This document shows, in pieces, positions 37,763 through 46,946 of a DNA stretch of 64,000 nucleotides. Within the stretch, counting starts at the first letter, position 1. Each line of letters starts with the position of its first letter. The DNA comes from Bog-473 sp963777485 (GTDB taxonomy: Bacteria; Actinomycetota; Acidimicrobiia; Acidimicrobiales; RAAP-2). Position numbers and translations under genes: made by a program. Where the stretch lies: positions 434,001 to 498,000 of the forward strand of contig CAVZQP010000001.1 of the NCBI GenBank assembly GCA_963777485.1, written 5' to 3'. The notes under the pieces were generated by a model. The model was not told where the DNA came from. It made no database searches and worked only from the letters and a program-made list of their open reading frames with translations.

Positions 37763-38268
37763 CCATCGACGTCTTCGCCGCCGACGAGCAACAGGCCCAT
37801 CCGATGGACGTGGCCCGCTGGGCCGAGCTGGCGCGCCGGGTGCTCGCAGACCGCAAGGTCAAAGGCGAGACCGAGGTGTCACTGCTCTTCGTCGACGCGG
37901 ACGCCATGGCCAAGCTCAACGAGCAATTCCTCGGCAAGAGCGGGCCGACAGACGTGCTGTCGTTCCCGATGGAAGAGGAGCCCGGGCTGACCGGGCGCTC
38001 GCCGGACTTCGGCGGTACCGGGCCGGGCACGTCCGCCGAGGCAGGTGAGCTCACGCTGCTGGGCGACGTCGTGATCTGCCCCGTCGTGGCGGCGCGGAAC
38101 GCCGAGGAGCACGGGGTCCCGCTCGAGGACGAGATCGCGCTGCTGGTCGTGCACGGGCTGCTCCACCTCCTCGGCATGGACCACGAGGTGGACGCCGAGG
38201 CCGAACGCATGGAGAAGCTCGAGCGACAGCTGCTGCAGCGGTACTACCGGGTCAGTCCGGGGGCGTGA
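37759..38268 (+). CDS. ybeY: Endoribonuclease YbeY
   Basis: 169 residues from GTG 37759. The zinc site HGLLHLLGMDHE near 132-143 is the H-x3-H-x5-H motif of YbeY, which matures the 16S rRNA 3' end and takes part in ribosome quality control. SGPTDVLSFPMEE near 62-74 is the other conserved block. An acidic and Gly-rich insert (residues 78-98) is longer than in E. coli. Confidence 0.93.
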   Translation: MTIDVFAADEQQAHPMDVARWAELARRVLADRKVKGETEVSLLFVDADAMAKLNEQFLGKSGPTDVLSFPMEEEPGLTGRSPDFGGTGPGTSAEAGELTLLGDVVICPVVAARNAEEHGVPLEDEIALLVVHGLLHLLGMDHEVDAEAERMEKLERQLLQRYYRVSPGA

Positions 38269-39647
38269 GCGTGGTGCCACTGCTGGCAACGACCTTCGGG
38301 CCCGAGGACGCCATCCTCATCGTCGTCATCGCCGTACTGCTCGCAGGCTCGGGTGTGCTGGCGATGGCCGAGACCAGCCTCGTGCGGATGAGCAAGATCA
38401 AGGCCAAGGCGCTCGTCGACGAGAAGCGCCGCGGGGCGCGCCAGCTGGCCCGGCTGGTGGAGAACCCGGCCAACTTCCTCAACCCCATCCTCCTCCTCGT
38501 CCTGATCTGCCAACTGGTCTCGGCCACCCTGGTCGGCATCGTGGCCGAGCACCTCTTCGGACCTTGGGGCGTGCTGCTCGGCATCGTCTTCGAAGTCGTC
38601 GTGATCTTCGTGTTCTTCGAGGCCGTGCCGAAGAACTGGGCCGTGCTGCACGCAGACCGCGCCGCGCTCCTGAGCGCCCCGATCGTGAGCGCCCTGACCC
38701 GCTTTGCGCCGATCCGGTGGCTCTCGATGCTGCTCATCGGGTTGGCCAACCGGATCATCGGCGTCACCGACGACGAGGAGGACAGACCGCACTCGTTCAT
38801 CACCGACTCCGAGCTCAAGGCCATGGCCGACGTGGCACACGAGGAGAACGTGATCGAGAAGGACGAGCGCACGTTCATCCACTCCATCATCGACTTCGGC
38901 GACACGGTGGCGCGCGAGGTGATGACGCCGCGTCCCGACATGGTGACGGTCGAGGCGGACGCCACGGTCCGCAACGCGCTCGAGATCGCGCTGGCGGCCG
39001 GATACAGCCGCATCCCGGTCGAGGCGGCCGGTATCGACGACATCATCGGCATCGCGTATGCCAAGGACCTGGTGCGCGACGAGCGCGCCGGCAAGTCCGG
39101 TCAGGACGTGCGGTCCAGTATGCGGCCGGCCAAGTTCGTGCCCGAGTCCAAGGACGTCTCGGATCTCCTGCGCGAGATGCAGGAGGAGAAATTCCACATG
39201 GCCATCGTCGTCGACGAGTACGGCGGCACGGCCGGCCTCATCACGTTGGAGGACCTGCTCGAGGAGCTGGTGGGTGACATCGTGGACGAGTTCGACACCG
39301 AGGAGCCGACGATCGAGCGTCTCGACGACGGCTCCGTGACGGTGCCGGCGGGGTACTCGGTCGACGACGCGGGCGAGTTGCTCGGGGCGGACCTGCCCCA
39401 CGGGCCGTGGGACACGGTGGGTGGCCTCATGCTCGACATCGTCGGACGGGTGCCCGCCGCCGGCGACTCCGTCGAGGCGGACGGCTTCCGCTTGACCGCG
39501 CTCGACGTGCGGGGCCGGCGGATCGGCCGCGTGCGGATCGAGTCGACCGGCGACCCCGGCGAAGGCGAAGGTGACGGGCCCGGTTCGAACGGCGGCGCCG
39601 TGGTCGACGCCGGGCGCGCCGGCGACACCTCGCACAGCGGCAGCTGA
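38265..39647 (+). CDS. CNNM/CBS-domain protein (HlyC/CorC family)
   Basis: 460 residues from GTG 38265, overlapping ybeY by four bases. The CNNM/DUF21 membrane domain covers residues 1-185 with three to four helices. Two CBS repeats lie near 210-335 (REVMTPRPDMVTVEADATVR, then MAIVVDEYGGTAGLITLEDL). A CorC_HlyC transporter-associated domain follows near 350-435. Members relate to Mg/Co efflux or transport. The C-terminal 25 residues are Gly/Asp-rich and variable. Confidence 0.9.
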   Translation: MSVVPLLATTFGPEDAILIVVIAVLLAGSGVLAMAETSLVRMSKIKAKALVDEKRRGARQLARLVENPANFLNPILLLVLICQLVSATLVGIVAEHLFGPWGVLLGIVFEVVVIFVFFEAVPKNWAVLHADRAALLSAPIVSALTRFAPIRWLSMLLIGLANRIIGVTDDEEDRPHSFITDSELKAMADVAHEENVIEKDERTFIHSIIDFGDTVAREVMTPRPDMVTVEADATVRNALEIALAAGYSRIPVEAAGIDDIIGIAYAKDLVRDERAGKSGQDVRSSMRPAKFVPESKDVSDLLREMQEEKFHMAIVVDEYGGTAGLITLEDLLEELVGDIVDEFDTEEPTIERLDDGSVTVPAGYSVDDAGELLGADLPHGPWDTVGGLMLDIVGRVPAAGDSVEADGFRLTALDVRGRRIGRVRIESTGDPGEGEGDGPGSNGGAVVDAGRAGDTSHSGS

Positions 39648-39652
39648 GCGCG

Positions 39653-40552
39653 GTGCGCTCGGGCTTCGTCACCGTCGTCGGCCGGCCCAATGTGGGCAAG
39701 TCGACACTCGTCAACAAGATCGTCGGCACCAAGGTGGCCATCACCTCCCCCCGGCCGAACACGACGCGCCACCGCATCCTCGGCGTGCTGCACGACGAGC
39801 CGTCTGACGCGCAGGTCGTCTTCGTGGACACCCCCGGGATCCACCGCCCTCGCAGCGCGCTCGGGACACGGCTGAACGAGACCGCGACCGACGCGCTGGC
39901 CGAGGTGGACGTGATCATGGCGGTCGTCGACGCCACCGCGGCGGTCGGGCCCGGTGACCGCACCGTGCTCGAGCGCTCGGTCCGTCACCTGCGCCAAGGG
40001 GCGACGACCGGCGGCGAGCCCGGCCTGGTCGTCGTCGTGAACAAGACCGACCGTGCCACGAACGCTCGGGTGCTCGAGCGGCTGGCGGAGGCCAAGGAGG
40101 CCGTCGACGCGCTCGGCGATCTGCCCGACGTCGAGTACTTCCCGGTCTCGGCGCGCACCGGTCAGGGTGTGGAAGAGCTCACCGGCTACCTCATCGGGCG
40201 GCTCCCCGAGGGCCCACCCTTCTTCCCACCCGACGTCGTGACCGACACGCCCGAGGCGCTGTGGATCGCCGAGCTCGTCCGCGAGCAGCTCCTGGCCAAG
40301 ACCCGCGACGAGCTGCCGCACGCCATCACCTGCCGGGTCACCGAATGGGAGGGGCCGCTCATCCGCGTGGAGATCATCGTCGAGCGCGACTCCCAGAAGG
40401 CCATTGTCATCGGGAAGGGCGGTGAAGTCCTCAAGCAGGTCGGCATCGCGGTCCGGGAGCAGCTGCCCGAGGGCAGCTACCTCGACCTGCACGTGAAGGT
40501 CGAGCGCCGTTGGCAGAACCGAGAGGAGATGCTCGACCGGCTCGGTTATTGA
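39653..40552 (+). CDS. era: GTPase Era
   Basis: 299 residues from GTG 39653. It assembles the 30S subunit by binding the 3' end of 16S rRNA. G1 is GRPNVGKSTL near 8-17, G3 is DTPGIHRPRSALG near 59-71, and G4 is VVVNKTDRA near 125-133. The C-terminal KH domain contains IVIGKGGEVLKQVG near 258-271. Its stop overlaps that of the helicase gene on the other strand by 7 bases. Confidence 0.95.
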   Translation: MRSGFVTVVGRPNVGKSTLVNKIVGTKVAITSPRPNTTRHRILGVLHDEPSDAQVVFVDTPGIHRPRSALGTRLNETATDALAEVDVIMAVVDATAAVGPGDRTVLERSVRHLRQGATTGGEPGLVVVVNKTDRATNARVLERLAEAKEAVDALGDLPDVEYFPVSARTGQGVEELTGYLIGRLPEGPPFFPPDVVTDTPEALWIAELVREQLLAKTRDELPHAITCRVTEWEGPLIRVEIIVERDSQKAIVIGKGGEVLKQVGIAVREQLPEGSYLDLHVKVERRWQNREEMLDRLGY

Positions 40553-42744
40553 GCCCCGCCGGCTTCGCCGTCGAGTGCCCGGCGCAGGAACGCCTCCACC
40601 TCGGAGCGGTCCACCGAGCGCCGCATCGGGGGCAGCCGGTCGAGCAGCACGCCGCGGTAGGACGCCGTCGCCAGCCGCGGATCGAGCACCGCGACCACGC
40701 CCTTGTCGTCCGTCGTGCGGATGAGCCGCCCGGCGCCCTGGGCCAGCAGCGTGGCGGCCCGTGGCAGGTCGACGAGCGAGAAGGCCCGGGCGCCGGCCCG
40801 GTCACGCCGGGCCTGCAGGAGCGGGTCGTCGGGGCGCGGGAACGGCAGCCGGTCGATCGTCACGAGGGAGAGCGCGCGACCGGGGACGTCGACGCCCTGC
40901 CAGAAACCGAGCGTGGCGAAGAGGCACGACGTCTCGTCGGCAGCGAACTCTTCGAGCAGCCGGCCCTTCGGCTGGTCGCCCTGGAGCAGCAGTGTGTACT
41001 CGAGCTCGGGGGCCAGCGCCTCCGCCGCCGCCTCGGTGGCGCGCCGGCTGGTGAACAGCGCGAGCGTGCGGCCGCCCGCCGCCTCGATCAGGAGGCCCAA
41101 CTCTTCGAACAGCGCGTCCTCCGCGCCCTCGGCGCGCCGGTCCGGGAGGTGGCGTGCGACGTAGAGCAGCGAGTGCGCCCGGTAGTCGAACGGGCTGCCG
41201 ACGTTCAGCTCCTCGTTCGGGAAGTCGTCGAGCCCCACGCGCTCGACGACGCGCGGCGGGATGGTCGCGCTGGTCAGGACCGAGGTGATGCCGCCCCAGA
41301 GCATCCCCGACAGCGCAGGCCCGACATCGATGGGGGAGAGCCGGAGGCGCGCGTTGCGCCGCGTGCCGTCGACCCACGCCACTTCGCTGTCTCTGCGGTT
41401 GACGAGCCGGTGCAGGTCCTCGGCCAGGTGCGCCGCGGCCTGCAGCGTGCGGGTCTTGCGGCTCGCCTTGTCGGGGTCGTCGGCGTCGCCCGAGACGAAG
41501 CTGCGCTGCGCACCGCTCCGCCGCAAGGCGTCGATCACCCGGCGGCTGACGTCCGCCGTGCGCGCCAAAAGGTCGGAGAGGTCTTCGTCGGCGCCGGCGT
41601 CGGCGCCTCGACGCCCCTCCCGCAGCACCCGGTCCCCGACGCGGTCCGAGAGCAGCGTGCCCAGCAGGTCGCCGGCCGCGGCGAGTGAGTCGAGCAGGTC
41701 CGCGTCCCGCGCCTCGACGAGGGGACGGGCCGCGGTCACCAGGGTGCGGAAGCGCCCCGGGGTGAGCTCCACGCCGAGGCTCGATGTCATGACCTCCTCG
41801 AGCTGGTGCGCCTCGTCGAACACCACGACCTCGTGCTCGGGCAGCACGACGCCGCCGCTGGCCAGGTGGGCGCCGTAGAGGTGGGTGTTGACGACGACGA
41901 TGTCGGCCGCCGCCGCCCGGTCGCGGGCCGCCTCGGCGAAGCAACTCCCTCCCGAGGGGCAGTTGAACGCGCCCGGGCACTCCCGCGGCCCCACGCTCAG
42001 CATGTTCCAGGCGCGGTCGGACGGTTCGAAGCTGAGGTCGGCCCGGTCCCCGGTGCGCGACGTCTGCGACCACACCACCAGCTCTCGTACCTGCTCGACG
42101 ACCCCTTCGGGAGGTGCCGGATCCGGCTCGTCCCGCTCGGCCGGCCGTGCCGTCGCACCGGCCTCCGGCGCCTCCCAGTCCGGCTCGTCGGCCCGCCCCG
42201 TCGCCTGGTCGCCGAGCTCGGCCTGGATCCCGCCCGACCCCACCTCGGCCACTCGTTGGCGGCAGATGTAGTTGCTGCGGCCCTTCAGGACCGCGTAGTC
42301 GAGCGGCGCCGGCAGGCCCAGGCCCGACTCGACCAGCGGCAGGTCCTTGTCGCGGAGCTGGTCCTGCAACGCCTTCGTCGCGGTGGCTACCACGACCTTC
42401 TTGCCGCTCAGTACGGCCGGCACCAGGTAGGCCAGTGACTTCCCGGTCCCCGTGCCGGCCTGGACGACCAGGTGGGTCCCCGTGGCGAGCGCCTCGGCCA
42501 CGGCGCGGCACATCTCCTGTTGCTCGGGACGGTGCTCGCCGCCGGCCATCCGCGCCGTGATCTTGTCGAGCCCCTCGATACCCTCGTCACCGGCCTGCCG
42601 GGCGTCGATCTCCCGGCCGGCACCCACGGCGGGCGCGAAGTCGTCGTCGTCGACCTCGAAGTCGGCGACCCCCGACCCGTTGTCTGCGGGCTCGTCGGCC
42701 CAGTCCTCTGCCACCCACCGATCATGCCCCGCCCGTGGGGACAC
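40546..42744 (-). CDS. DinG-like ATP-dependent DNA helicase (XPD/Rad3 family)
   Basis: 732 residues from GTG 42744. Walker A is VVQAGTGTGKSLAYLVPA near 93-110, and the DEAH box is VVFDEAHQLEEVM near 303-315. Four cysteines that fit the XPD/DinG iron-sulfur cluster are one in YICRQ near 161 and three in CPGAFNCPSGGSC near 260-272. The late helicase motif is QGVDVPGRALSLVTIDRLPF. The first 65 residues are acidic and low complexity. It likely unwinds DNA with damage or R-loops; no LexA box was found upstream. Confidence 0.9.
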   Translation of the reverse strand: MSPRAGHDRWVAEDWADEPADNGSGVADFEVDDDDFAPAVGAGREIDARQAGDEGIEGLDKITARMAGGEHRPEQQEMCRAVAEALATGTHLVVQAGTGTGKSLAYLVPAVLSGKKVVVATATKALQDQLRDKDLPLVESGLGLPAPLDYAVLKGRSNYICRQRVAEVGSGGIQAELGDQATGRADEPDWEAPEAGATARPAERDEPDPAPPEGVVEQVRELVVWSQTSRTGDRADLSFEPSDRAWNMLSVGPRECPGAFNCPSGGSCFAEAARDRAAAADIVVVNTHLYGAHLASGGVVLPEHEVVVFDEAHQLEEVMTSSLGVELTPGRFRTLVTAARPLVEARDADLLDSLAAAGDLLGTLLSDRVGDRVLREGRRGADAGADEDLSDLLARTADVSRRVIDALRRSGAQRSFVSGDADDPDKASRKTRTLQAAAHLAEDLHRLVNRRDSEVAWVDGTRRNARLRLSPIDVGPALSGMLWGGITSVLTSATIPPRVVERVGLDDFPNEELNVGSPFDYRAHSLLYVARHLPDRRAEGAEDALFEELGLLIEAAGGRTLALFTSRRATEAAAEALAPELEYTLLLQGDQPKGRLLEEFAADETSCLFATLGFWQGVDVPGRALSLVTIDRLPFPRPDDPLLQARRDRAGARAFSLVDLPRAATLLAQGAGRLIRTTDDKGVVAVLDPRLATASYRGVLLDRLPPMRRSVDRSEVEAFLRRALDGEAGGAQ

Positions 42745-42759
42745 ACCGGGCCGACCCGG

Positions 42760-43443
42760 CTAGTTCTTGCCGACCTCCACCACGACCTGCGCCGAGAGCT
42801 CGTTGAAGGCGTTCTCGCCGAAGTTGATCCACATGTCGCGTGGCGGGGGCGGCATGTGCTCCAACATCGCGTCGCGCTGCTCCTGCGTCATGCGTTGGCG
42901 GATGAGCCCGAGGATCAGCCAGACCTTGTCGCCTTGATACCCGGCCAGCGCGTGGCCGGGCAGCTGGCCCCACTCCTCGGCGAGGATGTTCTCCGCGCAG
43001 AGCGGCAGCGCCCGCGCCTCCTCCTCGTCGAGATGCTGCACCAATTGCGCCCGCAGCGCCTCGAGGCTCTCCGCCACCGCCGTCTGCGCCGCCGCGGCCG
43101 TGTCGGCGTCGGCGCCGGGCCACCCGGCCAGCGACCTCCGCGCGTCCTCCAGGAGAATCAAAGCCTGCTTGTGCTCGCTCTCGAGGGTGTCCAGCAACGC
43201 CGCATCGTCGGGACAGCGCTCGCGCAGGCGGGGGAAGACGATCACCTCTTCGCCGTCGTGGTGTGCCTCCAAGAAATACAAGATGTTGTCGTAGTAGTTC
43301 GCGATCTGGTCCACCCTCGCCGCATCGCCCGGGGCGATGTCGCCGATCAGCCGCGGCGCTGCGCCGAGAGTGTCACGGAACACGCCGTGCACGGCGTACA
43401 TGTCGGTCACGTCGGGACGCGGTGTACCTGCCTGATCTGCCAT
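42760..43443 (-). CDS. Hemerythrin-like cation-binding protein
   Basis: 227 residues from ATG 43443 behind AGGAGG. Ligand pattern for a di-iron four-helix bundle: H in YAVHGVFRD near 18, HHDGEE near 62-67, H in ESEHKQALIL near 92, and HLDEEEARALP near 140-150. Such proteins bind O2 or NO, or sense iron/oxygen. The C-terminal 60 residues (GYQGDKVWLILGLIRQRMTQ) extend past the domain. Function not known; it precedes the helicase by 16 bases on the same strand. Confidence 0.85.
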   Translation of the reverse strand: MADQAGTPRPDVTDMYAVHGVFRDTLGAAPRLIGDIAPGDAARVDQIANYYDNILYFLEAHHDGEEVIVFPRLRERCPDDAALLDTLESEHKQALILLEDARRSLAGWPGADADTAAAAQTAVAESLEALRAQLVQHLDEEEARALPLCAENILAEEWGQLPGHALAGYQGDKVWLILGLIRQRMTQEQRDAMLEHMPPPPRDMWINFGENAFNELSAQVVVEVGKN

Positions 43444-43564
43444 AGGAGCCTCCTCCTTGTTGCTTCGCCAATCCCCCGGGAGCTCCCGCGGGGGAAACAC
43501 AGTTCACCACGCCCGCTGGGGTGCTGCTCGCACCCCTCGCTACGGCCGCCCACCGGTGCCGCGG

Positions 43565-43570
43565 TAGGTT
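43565..43570 (+). promoter_or_regulatory. -10 box TAGGTT for uppS
   Basis: TAGGTT, six bases, then GTG 43577, identical to the sulfatase gene. It fixes the uppS start. Confidence 0.5.
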
Positions 43571-43576
43571 CACCGG

Positions 43577-44374
43577 GTGACCTCCACCGTCGGGGACCAG
43601 GGGGGCGCCGAGGGGCACGGCCACGGCCCAGACGACCGCGACGCCGAGCAACCCGACCAGATCCCGCCCGAGCTCGACCTGTCACGGGTCCCCACCCATG
43701 TGGCCTGCGTCATGGACGGCAACGGCCGCTGGGCCAGCGCCCGCGGCCTGCCCCGCACCGAGGGCCACGCCGCCGGGGAGACCGCGCTCCTCGATGTGGT
43801 CAACGGCGCCCTCGAGATCGGCATCAAGTGGATCACGCTCTACGCGTTCTCCACCGAGAACTGGCGGCGCCCGCCCGACGAGGTGCGCTACCTCATGAAC
43901 TTCAACCAGTCGCTGCTGATGCGACGCGCCGAGGAGCTCAGCGAGAAGGGCGTGCAGATCCGCTTCGCCGGCCGCCGGGACTGGCGCGTCCCCCGGCGCG
44001 TGCTCAAGCGCATGGACGAGTCGGTCGAGCTCACGAAGCGCAACAAGCGAATGGTGATGACGATGGCGTTCAACTACGGCGGCCGCGCCGAGATCGTCGA
44101 CGCCGTCCGCGCGCTCGTCGACGAGGGCGTCTCCGCCAACAAGATCGACGAGAAGGCGATCCGGCGCCACCTGTACTTCCCCGACATGCCCGACCCCGAC
44201 CTGGTCATCCGCACCTCGGGCGAGACCCGGATCTCGAACTTCCTGCTCTGGGAGATCGCCTACAGCGAGCTCGTCTTCCCCGAAACCCTCTGGCCCGACA
44301 TGCGCCGCCGCCACCTCTACGAGGCGGTTATCGACTACCAGCGGCGCGTCCGCCGCTTCGGCGCCGTCTCCTGA
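43577..44374 (+). CDS. uppS: Isoprenyl (undecaprenyl/decaprenyl) diphosphate synthase
   Basis: 265 residues from GTG 43577. Cis-prenyl transferase making the lipid carrier of cell-wall precursors. VPTHVACVMDGNGRWASARG near 35-54 contains the catalytic Asp and FARKRG-type loop. RFAGRRDWRVP near 132-142 and ISNFLLWEIAYSELVFPE near 216-233 complete the family blocks. The first 30 residues are acidic and variable. Confidence 0.94.
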   Translation: MTSTVGDQGGAEGHGHGPDDRDAEQPDQIPPELDLSRVPTHVACVMDGNGRWASARGLPRTEGHAAGETALLDVVNGALEIGIKWITLYAFSTENWRRPPDEVRYLMNFNQSLLMRRAEELSEKGVQIRFAGRRDWRVPRRVLKRMDESVELTKRNKRMVMTMAFNYGGRAEIVDAVRALVDEGVSANKIDEKAIRRHLYFPDMPDPDLVIRTSGETRISNFLLWEIAYSELVFPETLWPDMRRRHLYEAVIDYQRRVRRFGAVS

Positions 44375-44442
44375 CGGAACGGCCGGGCGCCACCGCCGGG
44401 CCCATCCCGGCGGCCCATCCCGGCGGCCCATCCCGGCAGCAA

Positions 44443-45735
44443 TCAGTCTCCGCCCCGACTCTCGCCCGGACCCCGCTCGGCCAGTTCCCGGAACTCCTCG
44501 GGAACCCGGTCGGCGTCGGACAGTGCGACGGCGGCGTACCCGACGGCGGTCCGGCCGAACTTGTCCCGGATCGCATCCACGGACCGATCCACTCCCCATC
44601 GGCCGGCCTCGACGACCGATCGCGGCCGGGGCGCCGCATGGCGCCACCACGTGGGCGCATCGACGGGCAGTTCCAGCTGCAACGAGTGCTCCGGCTTCAG
44701 GTTGGAGACCGACACGGCGAGCAGCGAGATCTCCCGTTCCCGTTCGTTGTCGTGCAGGGCTGCGTGGGCGAGCCCCTCGGCAACTTCGGTCAGCGTCAAC
44801 GTGGTCGAGATCGCAGTGGGCAGCGTCACCGAGCGCGTCACCGAGCGCAGCTGCGCGAAACGAACACGCACGGTCACCGTCCGACCGGCCAGGGTCGCCT
44901 TACGCAGGCGGCCGGCAACTCTGTCGGCGAGGTAGCCGAGCGTTTCTCGGACGAGCTGTGGCGTCGGCTCACGTCGACCGAGGGCCGCCTGAGCACCCAT
45001 GGACTTCGGCCCGGCCACCTCCTCGACTGCCCGTTCGTCCACATTGGCCGAGAGCGCGGCCAGCTTCGTCCCGGCCGCCTGGCCCAACAGGTTGGCCAGG
45101 ATCGGGCTGCCGGCCTTGGCCAGCTGCCCGATCGTGAAGATCCCGACATCGTGGAGGCGCCGTTCGGTCGCTGCTCCCACGCCCCAGATAAGCCCGACCG
45201 GAAGGGGATCGAGAAAGTCGATCTCGTGACCCGGGGCCACGGCGACGAGGCCGTCAGGCTTTGCCACCTGTGACGCCACCTTGGCGAGGTGCTTCGTACT
45301 GGCCACGCCGACCGACAGGGGGAGGCCGATCTCGTCGCGCACGCGCCGGCGGATGGCGGCCGCGATCTCAGTCGGTGCACCGAAGAGATGGACGGTACCG
45401 GCGACATCGAGAAACGCCTCGTCGATCGACACCCGCTCGACCCATGGCGTGAAGTCGTGAAACACGGATACGACGTCGTCGCCGAACTGTTGGTAGCGCC
45501 CGAAGTGGCCGCCGACGAAGACGAGATCACCGCAGAGCTGGCGGGCGCGCCACCCGGGCATCCCGCCGCGGACGCCGTAACTCCTGGCTTCGTATGACGC
45601 CGCCAGCACCACACTGCCGCCGACGGCGATGGGCCGGTTCCGAAGCGATGGCTCCAACAGCTGCTCGACCGATGCATAGAAGGCATCGAGATCGGCATGC
45701 AGGATCGTCGCCCGCCGGGCCGGCGGAAGTTCCAC
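44443..45735 (-). CDS. dinB: DNA polymerase IV (DinB)
   Basis: 430 residues from GTG 45735 (TTG 45744 would add three). Y-family lesion-bypass polymerase. The palm opens with ILHADLDAFYASVEQLLEP near 11-29 and the second catalytic site is RVSIDEAFLDVAG near 101-113. GVASTKHLAKVASQVAKPDG near 146-165 is conserved. The little-finger domain follows and no beta-clamp motif is obvious at the C-terminus. A LexA box in the promoter says it is SOS-induced. Confidence 0.94.
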   Translation of the reverse strand: MELPPARRATILHADLDAFYASVEQLLEPSLRNRPIAVGGSVVLAASYEARSYGVRGGMPGWRARQLCGDLVFVGGHFGRYQQFGDDVVSVFHDFTPWVERVSIDEAFLDVAGTVHLFGAPTEIAAAIRRRVRDEIGLPLSVGVASTKHLAKVASQVAKPDGLVAVAPGHEIDFLDPLPVGLIWGVGAATERRLHDVGIFTIGQLAKAGSPILANLLGQAAGTKLAALSANVDERAVEEVAGPKSMGAQAALGRREPTPQLVRETLGYLADRVAGRLRKATLAGRTVTVRVRFAQLRSVTRSVTLPTAISTTLTLTEVAEGLAHAALHDNEREREISLLAVSVSNLKPEHSLQLELPVDAPTWWRHAAPRPRSVVEAGRWGVDRSVDAIRDKFGRTAVGYAAVALSDADRVPEEFRELAERGPGESRGGD

Positions 45736-45743
45736 GCCTGACA

Positions 45744-45749
45744 AAAGTA
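45744..45749 (-). promoter_or_regulatory. -10 box TACTTT for dinB
   Basis: On the minus strand TACTTT is 8 bases before GTG 45735. TGGAAA 17 bases upstream is a fair -35 element, and the LexA box lies between them. Confidence 0.5.
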
Positions 45750-45751
45750 GC

Positions 45752-45765
45752 CGAACATATGTTCG
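45752..45765. promoter_or_regulatory. LexA (SOS) box upstream of dinB
   Basis: CGAACATATGTTCG is a perfect 14-bp palindrome and a precise fit to the LexA box of Bacillus and actinobacteria (CGAAC-N4-GTTCG). It sits between the -35 and -10 of dinB, so LexA would block transcription. Confidence 0.93.
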
Positions 45766-45811
45766 CTTTCCAGGGGCGCCCCGACCCGGCCGGTCACCTC
45801 GGGCTGCGAGA

Positions 45812-46195
45812 ATGAGGGCGATGTCCTTGACGCGGATCGCGACCTATTTCGGGGCCCTGCTGCTGGCCGCGTTCGTCGTGATCGTGGTCGCGTACGGCCA
45901 GTACGGCGCCGGCAGCTGGGTCGTCGTCGCCGTCGTGTTGGTCGTGCTCGTCGCGGGCGGCAGCAGGCTCTACGGGCGGCAGTCCCGCTACGGCGAGATT
46001 GCGGCGCGCAAGCGCCCGGCCCAGGAGGCGCACGACCGGGCCGCGGGCCTCGCCGCTGAGGCGCGCCGGGCCACGGCCGAGGCAGCCAAGCGGGGCGAGC
46101 GCTATTGCCCGCTCGACCCTGCCGTCCAGGCCGACAACGTGGCCACCAACGGCCACGCGCCGGCCACCCACCCCGCACCGCCACCGGCGAACTGA
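45812..46195 (+). CDS. Small membrane protein of unknown function
   Basis: 127 residues from ATG 45812, or 124 from ATG 45821. Two hydrophobic segments lie at about residues 8-28 and 36-55; the remaining 70 residues are a charged helix-like and Pro/Ala-rich tail with one Cys. It precedes recO by 17 bases on the same strand and is divergent from dinB. I do not recognise the family. Confidence 0.6.
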   Translation: MRAMSLTRIATYFGALLLAAFVVIVVAYGQYGAGSWVVVAVVLVVLVAGGSRLYGRQSRYGEIAARKRPAQEAHDRAAGLAAEARRATAEAAKRGERYCPLDPAVQADNVATNGHAPATHPAPPPAN

Positions 46196-46211
46196 CTCCC
46201 GTGCCGCCCAC

Positions 46212-46946
46212 GTGAGCCTCTTTCGCGACAAGGGCGTGGTCCTGCGCAGCTATCGCCTCGGCGAGGCCGACCGCATCGTCGTGTTCCTGACCGAGAGGCA
46301 CGGCAAAGTGAGGGCCGTCGCCAAGGGCGTCCGCAAGACCAACTCCAAGTTCGGCGCCCGGCTCGAGCCGCTCACCCACGTCGACCTCCTCCTGTGGCAG
46401 GGACGCAGCGACCTCGACATCGTCAACCAGGTCGAGGTCCTCGACGCCTACCGGCCTGTACGCGAAGACCTCGCGCGCGTCCCCGGGGGCCTGGCCCTCC
46501 TCGAGGTCACCGATCAACTCGCGCAGGAACGCCACCCCGACCCCGCCCTCTACACGATGCTGACCGGCGCCCTGCGCGCCCTCGCCGAACCCACCCACGA
46601 CCCCACGCTCCTCGCGCCGAGTTTCTTCCTCAAAGCGCTCGTCCTCGAAGGCGCCGGCCCGATCCTCGATGAGTGCGCCGCCTGCACCGACCCCGACCCC
46701 GCCACCGAGCTCGTCGCATTCGACCTCGTGGCCGGCGGCGCGCTCTGCCGCGTGCACCGCAGCGGGCGCCCGATGAGCGCCAACGCGCTCGCGCTCCTGC
46801 GCCGCATCCTCGGCGGCGACCTCGCCTCCGTCATCAAGGGCCCGCCGCCCCCCGCCGCCGACGAGGTGGCGGAGCTCGCCACCGAGGCCATGGAGGCGCA
46901 TCTCGACCGCCGCATCCGTTCGGTGCGCTCGACAGCCGGCCTTTGA
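46212..46946 (+). CDS. recO: DNA repair protein RecO
   Basis: 244 residues from GTG 46212. The OB fold begins DKGVVLRSYRLGEADRIVVF, with the typical KVRAVAKGVRKTNSKFG near 36-52. The zinc region is reduced: CAAC near 158 and one CRVH near 179, so a four-Cys finger is not complete. RecO loads RecA in the RecFOR pathway. The stop overlaps the hemW TTG. Confidence 0.88.
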   Translation: MSLFRDKGVVLRSYRLGEADRIVVFLTERHGKVRAVAKGVRKTNSKFGARLEPLTHVDLLLWQGRSDLDIVNQVEVLDAYRPVREDLARVPGGLALLEVTDQLAQERHPDPALYTMLTGALRALAEPTHDPTLLAPSFFLKALVLEGAGPILDECAACTDPDPATELVAFDLVAGGALCRVHRSGRPMSANALALLRRILGGDLASVIKGPPPPAADEVAELATEAMEAHLDRRIRSVRSTAGL

